From: Limnanthes douglasii subsp. nivea | Taxonomy: Eukaryota; Streptophyta; Magnoliopsida; Brassicales; Limnanthaceae | Direction of reading: 5' to 3' | Assembly (NCBI GenBank): GCA_036936605.1 | Contig: JAUPFV010000005.1 | Span: 573,001 to 637,000 of the forward strand | DNA length: 64,000 bases | In this document: one piece after another, positions 56,762-64,000 of the stretch | Numbering within the stretch: the first letter of the stretch is position 1 | How the letters are laid out: every line of letters starts with the position of its first letter | Made by a program: the position numbers and the translations under genes | Notes under the pieces: generated by a model | What the model was told of the DNA's origin: nothing | Databases searched by the model: none | Seen by the model: only the letters and a program-made list of their open reading frames with translations

Positions 56762-57631
56762 TCAATTTAAAGCTTGCCAATGATGCGAACTAGGATTGCT
56801 AGTATATCTACTAAGTTTTCCAACAGCAAAGGCAATATCCGGCCTAGTGCTAGTCATGGCATACATAAGACACCCGATGGCTCTTGAATATTCAAGTTGA
56901 GATATAGAAATAACTTTATTAGGTAGAAGCTTAAGACTAGGATCTACAGGTGTGCTTACCGGAGAACAATCTTTAAAATTAAATTTATTTAATATCTTCT
57001 CAATATAGTAAGATTGAGAAATCGATATACTATTGTTCTTTCGCTTGATTCTTATACCAAGAATCATTTCAGCTTCCCCCAAATCCTTCATCTCAAAGTT
57101 AGATGATAAAAAATTCTTCGTTTCATTAACCTGATTTTGGTCAGTACCAAAAATCAACATATCATCCACATATAGACAAATCATAACTTCTTCACCAGAA
57201 TTATCAAATTTTCTATATACACACTTGTCTGCTTGGTTAAGAATAAATCCATTAGATAATATCACATTATCAAAAAATTTATGCCAATCTTTTGGTGCTT
57301 GTTTCAAACCATACAAAGACTTTTTCAACTTGCATACCTTATTTTCACAACCAGACATCACAAACCCTTCCGGTTGTCTCATATAAATCTCCTCATCCAA
57401 ATCACTATTCAAGAATGCAGTTTTAACATCCATTTGATGAATTAAAATATTGTATACAAATGCAAGTGCAATCAACAATCTAATAGTGGAAATCCTAGCA
57501 ACCGGAGCATAAGTATCAAAGAAGTCAATTCCTTCTCTTTGTCTAAATCCCTCGATAACCAATCTAGCTTTATACCTTTCAATAGTACCATCTACTTTCA
57601 TTTTTGGTTTAAATATCCATCTATTTCCCAA
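56762..57631 (-). CDS. Nested copia reverse transcriptase
   Basis: Open for 289 codons: GNRWIFKPKMKVDGTIERYK, DTYAPVARISTIRLL, HQMDVKTAFLNSDLDEEIYM (first catalytic Asp), KSLYGLKQAPKDW and ICLYVDDMLIFGT (YVDD active site). The core looks intact. Two stops (near 57625 and 57660) cut it from the integrase part of the polyprotein; both are at usually conserved codons. Confidence 0.95.
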   Translation of the reverse strand: MGNRWIFKPKMKVDGTIERYKARLVIEGFRQREGIDFFDTYAPVARISTIRLLIALAFVYNILIHQMDVKTAFLNSDLDEEIYMRQPEGFVMSGCENKVCKLKKSLYGLKQAPKDWHKFFDNVILSNGFILNQADKCVYRKFDNSGEEVMICLYVDDMLIFGTDQNQVNETKNFLSSNFEMKDLGEAEMILGIRIKRKNNSISISQSYYIEKILNKFNFKDCSPVSTPVDPSLKLLPNKVISISQLEYSRAIGCLMYAMTSTRPDIAFAVGKLSRYTSNPSSHHWQALN

Positions 57632-57664
57632 TGATTTTCACCCAGGAGGTAAATCAGCCAACTC

Positions 57665-59176
57665 TCATGTATTATTATGCATGATAGACTCTATTTCATC
57701 CTGGATAACTTCTTTCCAGAATGCAGCATCCCTTGATGCCATAGCATCACTAAAAGTCCTTGATTCATCTTCAATAACAAAACAATATTGATATTGATAG
57801 TCAATCTTATCTCTTGACCCTTCAACTAAATATAGTTGAAAATCAGATCCGTACGACTTAGCTTTTCTGGCTCTAGTACTTCTCCTTGGTTCAGAAGGTC
57901 CAGGTACATAATTGGTACCACTTGATATATTTTCAATTTCACTTGAGTTCCTATTCAAAGAGTTTTGAATCAAATCTCTAGGTCTAGGTATAGAAGTAAA
58001 TCTCTCTTCATTAAATATTGCATCTCTTGACTCGATAACTGTGTTCACCGACACATAGTCATTGGATTCTAACACATAGAACCTATATGCAATGGAATGC
58101 TCAGCATACCCAATGAAGATACAATCTATACCTTTTTCACCCAAATTTTTCCTTTTAGGTTCAGTGAGTCTTACAACTGCTCTACAACCCCAAACTCTCA
58201 GATAATTTAGTGTTGGAGGCTTCTTAAACCAAAGCTCATACGGGGTCATCTTATTCCTTTTAGTAGGAATATGATTCAATAAATAACAGGCTGTTAACAT
58301 AGCCTCACCCCAGAATCCTTCACTCAAACCCGAATAGGACAACATGGAATTAACTATTTCTTTCAAAATCCTATTCTTCCTTTCAGCTATACCATTTTGT
58401 TGTGGTGTATAAGGAGCCATGGTTTGATGAATTATACCCGTAGACTGAAAATATATAGGATCATAATATTCACCTCCTCTATCCGTACGTAGATTTTTAA
58501 TCAAATCATTCTTATGTAGCTCAACTTCTTCCTTATAGATTTTAAACTTATCAAGAGCTTCATTTTTAGCATGCAACAAATAAATGTAGCAATATCTAGA
58601 TGCATCATCAATAAAAGTAATAACATACTTTTTATTTCCTAACGAAGGTGTATCATGGAAATCACATAAATCACTATGTACTAGTTCCAATATTTTGGAA
58701 ACTCGGTTAACATTATTGAAAGGTTTTCTAGTTATCTTAGTTAACATGCAAGTTTTACATTTTTCATTATTTGCATCAACAGGAAGAATAAGGCTCATTT
58801 TGGACATGTCGTTTATTCTTTCATAATGAACATGTCCTAATCTAGCATGTCATAATTCTGTTTTATTTATATTTCTACACACACTAGTAGAAGTCATGCA
58901 AACAACATCATTTTTGAACGAAACATTAATATTTAACATAAACATACCATTACATAAATATCCAAATCCCATAAATACACCATGTTTTGACAATACATAT
59001 TTTCCACTTTCATACACTTGTTTGAAACCACAATTGTTTAAAACAACACCAGACAAAAGATTCTTTTGAATCCCAGGAACATACAATACATTGTTCAATA
59101 ATATGTACTTTCCAGAAGTAAATAGTAATTTAACATTTCCTAGTCCTTTGATTGGTTCGGTAGCAACATTTCCCAT
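57665..59176 (-). pseudogene. Nested copia pre-integrase and integrase
   Basis: ILLNNVLYVPGIQKNLLSG and a pre-integrase HARLGHVHYER block (behind a TGA near 58847) lead into integrase: CKTCMLTKITRKPF (zinc-binding Cys pair), ELVHSDLCDF and VITFIDDASRYCYIYLL (first Asp), LIKNLRTDRGGEYYD (second Asp), YTPQQNGIAERKNRIL (Glu). The C-terminal part has GCRAVVRL and an ESRDAIFNE linker. The catalytic triad is intact in the 380-codon frame 58807-57665. Confidence 0.93.
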
Positions 59177-59203
59177 CTTAAGTGAAGGTCCATCTTTAAT
59201 CGG

Positions 59204-59567
59204 TTAAAAATTACTAAACCATCGAAGATCTTTACATACATGACTTGTTGCTCCCGAATCAACCCACCAAGCAACATCATCATCCTTATTGCTTTTCAGG
59301 ATCCTTAGATCCACTTGAACCAACATTGTTTCCACTTGAACCAGCATTGTTCCCACTTGGACCAACATTATTTTTGCCTTTTCCAACTCGACAATCCCTT
59401 CTAAAGTGACCAGGTTTGCCACATTTCCAGCATGCTATTTTAGGCTTTTTGTTGTTAAAATTATTATTTTTGTTGTTTCCTTTAAACTTTCGTTTATTCC
59501 CCTTATTTGTATTTCCATTCTTAAAGAATCTGCTACTTTCAGCCATATTTACAGATGAGTTTCCCAC
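59204..59567 (-). pseudogene. Nested copia nucleocapsid knuckle and protease site
   Basis: The frame 59567-59286 has a Lys/Asn-rich basic region and a complete CCHC knuckle CWKCGKPGHFRRDC, followed by three short GNN(A/V)GSSG-type repeats. A one-base-type frame change near 59290 leads to DDVAWWVDSGATSHVCKD, an intact aspartic-protease site (DSGA). A stop follows at about 59205. Confidence 0.92.
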
Positions 59568-60181
59568 TTGTTTTTACCCTTGGGATTACTTATTTCATCT
59601 TGAGCCCTTAGAGACTCTTCAATCTTAAAATGACTACCAAGTTCGACTAGAGTCATTTCTTCCTTGTTGTGTTTCAGTGTGTGTTTAAAATCCTTCCATG
59701 AAGGAGGCAATTTGTCAATAACAGAAGAAACCGAAATATATTCGTCCATTTTCATATTGTGTTGAACAAATTGACCCAAAATTCTTAGTAGTTCATTATA
59801 CTGTTCAATTACAGGTCTAGAGTCAACCATTTTGTAATTTATAAAATTACTAACCAGGAACTTCCTACTAGAAGCATCTTTTGCCATGTATTTTGATTCT
59901 ATAGAATCCCATAACTCTTTTGCAGATTCGACATTTTGGTATACATCAAACAAAGTATCAGACATACCGTTTAATATATGGCCTCGGCAAATGTAGTCAT
60001 CATTCTCCCACTTGCTGCGCCTCCTCGTTTGTTCCAATGTTTCATTCTCAGTGATCTCTGGCCAGAGGGTACTCAAGACATACACAAGCTTGAGGGTAGT
60101 CAACGGAAAATGCATCTTTTTCTGCCATCGTCTGAAATCATATCCTTCGAACTTGTCCAACTTAGCGAATTTACTTTTCAT
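59549..60181 (-). CDS. Nested copia gag (capsid)
   Basis: ATG at 60179-60181. The frame has FEGYDFRRWQKKMHFPL, ALLWP-type sequence, LWDSIESKYMAKDASSRKFL and VIEQYNELLRILGQF, the copia gag UBN2 domain, and IDKLPPSWKDFKHTLKH near the end. It is cut from the knuckle by a frame change near 59560. It would form the particle shell. Confidence 0.93.
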   Translation of the reverse strand: MKSKFAKLDKFEGYDFRRWQKKMHFPLTTLKLVYVLSTLWPEITENETLEQTRRRSKWENDDYICRGHILNGMSDTLFDVYQNVESAKELWDSIESKYMAKDASSRKFLVSNFINYKMVDSRPVIEQYNELLRILGQFVQHNMKMDEYISVSSVIDKLPPSWKDFKHTLKHNKEEMTLVELGSHFKIEESLRAQDEISNPKGKNKWETHL

Positions 60182-60250
60182 ATCCTTCGCAGATTATCTT
60201 CCGTTCGTCATCTCTATCTTCATCAATAAGACCAGAATATTTCAATTAAA

Positions 60251-60718
60251 TGTAGAAAACAATGTTTCGTTTCCGAATAATCTCTGAAGTCTAAACAATT
60301 TCTTATTGAAATATTTTTGGGGTTCTCCAAAAATTTCAATTGGATAAAATCAGAGATATAATTTTGAACAGAGAGGATGAAAATTATGTGATTTCCTTTT
60401 TTAACAGATTCAATGTTTATAAATTCGACCAACCAAAAAACAGTTTTGAAGTTAGGTCAGTTAAGGTCTCTAAACTGGTTTTGTAATAAAACGACTGAAA
60501 TTTAAAATTTGAATAAAACGGTCAAATTTTCAATTTCGAAATTTTGTTGACTTGCAACAATAGCCGACCCTTGGACCCCGCAAGGGGCTCCGCCCCTTGA
60601 CCCCGCTAATCATGATCTAATCTAACAAGCGTGCACTCCGCACTCTACGACTTGTTTGATAATGTATCATGATTAAATTGGTCGACTAGTCGATCCAATT
60701 ACACTAAAATAAATAACA
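60251..60718 (-). repeat. Nested copia 5' LTR
   Basis: Partner of 55223-55693. The adjoining antisense sequence (TTTAATTGAAATATTCTGG) is not the usual tRNA-Met primer site, so the primer is uncertain. Confidence 0.95.
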
Positions 60719-60723
60719 TAAGA

Positions 60724-61500
60724 TGTTGCCTTTTCCCGGTTTATACTCAAAGTTGAATTTTGCAAGGAAGTTTTGCATCACTCATTTTACGACTTTCAAA
60801 TGTTATGGGGTGTCTTCTTGCATAAAAAATCCTCTTATGGCAAAATCTGAAACCTTGGTGTGCACTTTAAATGGTAGTGTTGGTTTGAGAAGTTTCAAGA
60901 CTGGCTCTTTGATCACGACTTGTTTTATTTCCTTGAATGTTTCATCCATTGGTTTTACCAATCTCAAGTTCGTCATTTCTTCAATAGGTCGGGAAAATGG
61001 GCTGTTTTCCGTGAGTATCAATCCTAGAATGAATCGTCGGTAGTAGTCGATAAAACCTAAGAAATATGTCAACTACAGTACTTAGGCACTGATCATGGCT
61101 TCTTCCATTATAAGTTTCCTACTGTCGATTTTGCGAGCACTTATGGATCCTTATACTTAAAAAATGATTAGCAATTATTCGACAGACTCTTCCATCATCT
61201 TACTATAGATCACTATGTCATCAAGATAAACCATACCAAACTCGCCCAAGTATGAGTGAAATATTTTGTTCATTAACGTACAAAAAGTAGCAGGTGCATT
61301 AATATAAACAAAAAATAAGTGTACCAAAAGTAAGCTATACATCACCCATACTTTGACGAGTTTCTTTTTGTATATTTTGATGATATAGTGAAACAAGACG
61401 ATGAAAGAACATGTCGAACACTTGCCCACCCTTTTCCAAGCACGACAAGAGAACAATCTATACATAAAGGAAGAAAATTTCTCATTTTCTAAGAAAAAAT
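60724..61500 (-). pseudogene. Ty3/gypsy G2 pol, antisense copy P3, right of nested copia
   Basis: Antisense: INAPATFCTLMNKIFHSYLG, GMVYLDDIVIYSKMMEESVE (RT site YLDD), FLGFIDYYRRFILGLILTEN and the RNase H-type VHTKVSDFAIRGFFMQED. It joins to 54526-55222 across the copia element. The RT frame is split near 61130-61170. Confidence 0.88.
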
Positions 61501-61519
61501 CTTTTTCTTATGCCACAAA

Positions 61520-61645
61520 ATCAGGAGCGAAAAACTTATGATGGAAGAAGCCAAAATCCATGCAATCCAAAAATGGACAGTCATAACAAAAGTACCAGAA
61601 TTGAGATCTTTCATATGTCTTATCAAGTACTACTTGAAGAGACTA
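61520..61645 (+). pseudogene. Ty3/gypsy G2 RT fragment, sense, head to head
   Basis: KLMMEEAKIHAIQ-like and VPELRSFICLIKYY-like sequence in sense orientation directly follows the antisense RT start, mirroring 39480-39766. Confidence 0.6.
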
Positions 61646-62120
61646 GGTCCCTGCTAGAAAACAACAATACAGATACACTCGCAGACAGGCAAGAACTTTG
61701 AAATGTTAACTTTTCATTTCATTTATCAAACATTGTTCAAGTTCAAAGTTTATCCAATATTCTCCCCCTTAACATTGAACTTAACTCCTGTCTTCTTCGT
61801 CGTCTATCTAATCTTCCTCTTTATCCCAAGAGTTCCTGAAGATCTTGTTGGCACTTCCTTTGCCGTCTGCTTCTCCGCTTGAGAAATGGCTGTCATACCG
61901 TCTGTTTCTCCACCTTGAGAAATGGCTACCTTGCCGTCGGTTTCTCCGCTAGAGAAATGGCTGCCTTGCCGTCTGTTTCTTCGCTAGAGAAATGACTGCC
62001 TTGATGTCTGCTTCTCTACAATTGCGTTCGAGTGATCTGCAACACAGGCTTTGATACCAAATAAAGGGAATAGGTCCCTGCTAGAAAACAACAATGCAGA
62101 TACACTCACAGACAGACAAA
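61646..62120 (-). mobile_element. Internally deleted copia derivative (TRIM-like)
   Basis: TAGGTCCCTGCTAGAAAACA and about 30 following bases occur at both 61648 and 62070, as LTR 3' ends would. Antisense TTTGGTATCAAAGC at 62045-62058 is a tRNA-Met-type primer site. Antisense AAGGGGGAGAA at 61762-61772 is a polypurine tract. Between them lie only about 270 bp, mostly tandem repeat. The high-coordinate LTR runs into a long TA tract, so its outer end is lost. Confidence 0.55.
61872..62000. repeat. About 36-bp tandem repeat inside the copia derivative
   Basis: Four imperfect units contain TTGCCGTCTGTTTCTCCGC then TAGAGAAATGGCTGCC. Antisense, one frame reads repeated AISQAEKQTAK-like peptides, with one stop. 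Confidence 0.8.
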
Positions 62121-62138
62121 TATATATAGAGAGGCACA

Positions 62139-62141
<3 letters not shown>

Positions 62142-62208
<67 letters not shown>
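62142..62208. repeat. (TA)n microsatellite, longest in the window
   Basis: About 33 uninterrupted TA units followed by a (GA)n run. Confidence 0.95.
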
Positions 62209-62211
<3 letters not shown>

Positions 62212-62229
62212 AGAGAGAGAGATAGACAA

Positions 62230-62640
62230 GAATGTTGCAAATTTCTTCTGACAATTGGTATTTGTGAGAAATAAAAATAGCACATACTTTGTTTATGATA
62301 ATGGATACTCACTGTTTGTAAATTTTAATTCCAGGTCATACATGGTTACACAAAATAAAAGAAATAACTTCATCTTATCACTAGTGTGTTACGTATTTAT
62401 ATGAAATTGAGTTTAATTTTTACTGATCAAGTAAAACGTAACTCTTGATTTTTTAGTTCCTATTAATCAGTGAATATCACCCCATACTAATTTACCCCAT
62501 AATAATTACAAAGAAATTATAGTGTCAACATCTTAGCACTTGGATGTCACGAGTTTGTTGTAGATAAAAGATTAAAACTAATTCATCAAAAAGAAAAAAA
62601 ATTTCTTCAAAAATATACAAGGTAGCTCAAAATAAATAGA
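62230..62640. repeat. G1 spacer segment, copy 2
   Basis: Direct repeat of 50205-50640 with few differences. Confidence 0.75.
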
Positions 62641-63118
62641 GAGATTACATAAGGTTTGTTATATATGAGAATCTAAATACTCGAGGCGGGTACCAAATCG
62701 AGTTTTGCTTAACTTTCTAAACTCAAAGTGGATATCATAATCTCATAATTTTACTGGCCATTTGGTCAATATTCCTGATACATAAGCCTTTTACACTATA
62801 TTTCTTAAGTGGAAGGAAGTTGTAATTATTATAGTATTCGCTAGAAAATATGTTCTAATTTTCCTAGTTGCAACTAGTAATGTTAACGCAAGTTTATCTA
62901 GTTTTAAAGATTTAGCTTCAGCTAGTAATAGACATTTAGTGATATAGTATACCACATTAAACTCTCTTGTTTCCTCGTTGATCCGTACTGCACTAACAAC
63001 ATAGTTTCATACTACAATATACAAATAAAAAGATTCTCCTGGATGAGGCTTCATTAGATACCCTCGAGAAGCCAATGATTTATTCACGCTATTGAATGCA
63101 TCATCACTCTCTGGTCTT
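62640..63118 (-). pseudogene. Ty3/gypsy G1 RNase H remnant, copy 3
   Basis: Closely matches 50640-51075. Antisense pieces correspond to VYY(V/I)TKCLLLAEAKSLKL-type RNase H sequence. At about 63118 the match stops within the codons after GAGTGATGATGCATTC and unrelated sequence begins. Confidence 0.75.
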
Positions 63119-64000
63119 TGAAGAGTTTTCAGAATGCTCAGGGGTGATTTTGTGATACGAAGATCTTTTAGTGTCAAACAAGCTGTAATCCTTTGTTTAT
63201 GAGTCTTTTTAGAGAGAGAAAAAGAGAATTAGGTTAAGTAGAGAGAGAAAGTAATATTCTATTCATTTCTGGATCTGTGAAACGTGTGTGGTCCTTTTAT
63301 AGTACAATTGCGGGTCCTACACGCTTTACTTTCCATTTATTACACTTTTGGTCCCTATATCTTTTCATCTTCTCATAGTGGCTACTTCTTTAGTAGTCTA
63401 TACAATTTTCTCCTAATACAATTTGTTCTTTAAGATTCTCTCCTATCATACTTCTTCTTTACAATTCTCTCCTATTATATTTATTCCTTACAATTTTCTC
63501 CTATTATATTTCTTCTTTACAATTTTACCATGTCTTTTATTCTCCCTCATCAGTAGCCCCCCAGTCCTAGTAAAAATAGTTTTACTGGGACTGTAAAGAA
63601 GTCTCCACTGCTCCCTCGAACATCTTTCCCTCGGAGAACTCTTCTACAAGTGCTACGTATCTCTTCGAAAAAACGTCTCCTCGAAAAAGCGTCTTCTTAA
63701 CAAGTACATCCCTTAGACTATAGACTTCTTTTATCTTATATTAACCAGTAGCCCCCCAATCCTTGCAACGTCTTAGCAAGGACTGGCTCAGGCTTTGGTA
63801 ATGTTGCCCGTCGGAATTCGTTGTGCCAGCCTATCACAACCACCATAATACTATGATAAGACATTGCAAGGATTGACTGAGAAAGGTATGACATCAGCAG
63901 TCATACTTTCTTGTCAGAGTATCTTTGGAGGGATCGTTTCACATTCTTGATACTGGTTCATGCCTCTGTAGCTTCTCCCGCGCTTTTCTGTCAACAATTC
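63119..64000 (-). repeat. LTR-like non-coding region, runs off the window
   Basis: No ORF. On the minus strand CTATAAAAGG (63294-63303) is a good TATA box. The word CAGTAGCCCCCCARTCC occurs twice (63551 and 63747). A 32-base hairpin CAGTCCTAGTAAAA...TTTTACTGGGACTG lies at 63562-63593. A CTCCTATTATATTT-containing repeat of about 33 bp occupies 63395-63525. These fit an antisense gypsy-type LTR, but ends and partner are outside the window. Confidence 0.45.
63395..63525. repeat. About 33-bp tandem repeat
   Basis: Four imperfect units of the type TACAATTTTCTCCTATTATA plus TTTCTTCTT. Confidence 0.75.

Larger units (their letters stand above)
55223..60718 (-). mobile_element. Structurally complete Ty1/copia element nested in gypsy G2
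   Basis: Two LTRs (55223-55693 and 60251-60718) flank gag, protease, integrase, RT and RNase H in copia order on the minus strand. The 5-bp TSD TAAGA is exact (55218-55222 and 60719-60723). Removing the element restores continuous G2 sequence across the site. The LTRs differ by about 23 substitutions and one 3-bp gap over some 468 bp by eye, about 95% identity, so the insertion is not brand new. Several stops, mostly of the C-to-T or G-to-A type, inactivate it. Confidence 0.96.

Overview
This is nuclear DNA from a flowering plant, probably a eudicot; I cannot name the species. The evidence is a strongly AT-rich background, plant-type retrotransposons throughout (Ty1/copia, two Ty3/gypsy lineages, L1-type LINEs), tRNA-derived SINEs, Mutator-like and hAT-like DNA transposons, and gene remnants of plant type. 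There are no bacterial genes, operons or CRISPR arrays. No complete, clearly functional host gene was found. The host-gene signals are a frameshifted TIC32-like dehydrogenase at the left edge, a decayed proteasome beta-2 fragment near 23.8 kb, weak exon-like pieces at 0.9-1.9 kb, and an ARM-repeat coding sequence carried inside a transposon near 31.6 kb.

Layout. 0-2.6 kb: the dehydrogenase remnant and weak antisense coding traces. 2.6-2.9 kb: a SINE with target-site duplication (TSD). 3.4-5.1 kb: dispersed AT-rich repeats, a GC-rich minisatellite, and a tiny coiled-coil ORF behind a good TATA box. 5.2-9.0 kb: a 3'-truncated antisense copia element with one LTR and its primer-binding site. 9.7-17.9 kb: copia and gypsy fragments, with a second SINE at 14.2 kb. 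18-21.6 kb: repeats shared with 3.4-5.1 kb, including a palindrome carrying two inverted copies of the small ORF. 23.65-24 kb: proteasome pseudogene. 24.3-26.4 kb: broken LINE. 26.8-28.1 kb: a Mutator-like element with an internal minisatellite. 29.7-30.4 kb: hAT-like element. 30.8-32.45 kb: a Pack-MULE carrying an ARM-repeat gene fragment. 32.5-39.15 kb: a nearly complete LINE with an 18-bp TSD. 39.5-63.1 kb: a nest of two gypsy families (G1 Tat-like, G2 chromovirus-like) in both orientations, with a structurally complete copia element (55.2-60.7 kb) inserted into one G2 copy. 63.1-64 kb: an LTR-like region.

The elements record the order of events. G1 sequence sits in G2 polymerase genes at an identical junction in three copies, so a chimera formed once and was then copied. 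The copia element at 55-60 kb landed later inside a G2 copy that lacks that junction. The LINE landed 46 bp beyond the Pack-MULE. The strongest structural calls rest on exact or near-exact TSDs: SINEs 15 and 17 bp, MULEs 9 bp each, hAT 8 bp with one mismatch, LINE 18 bp, copia 5 bp. I found no new molecular machine. The least explained items are the small coiled-coil ORF family, an unrecognised ORF that precedes the G2 polymerase, and a coding-like segment at 22.2 kb.
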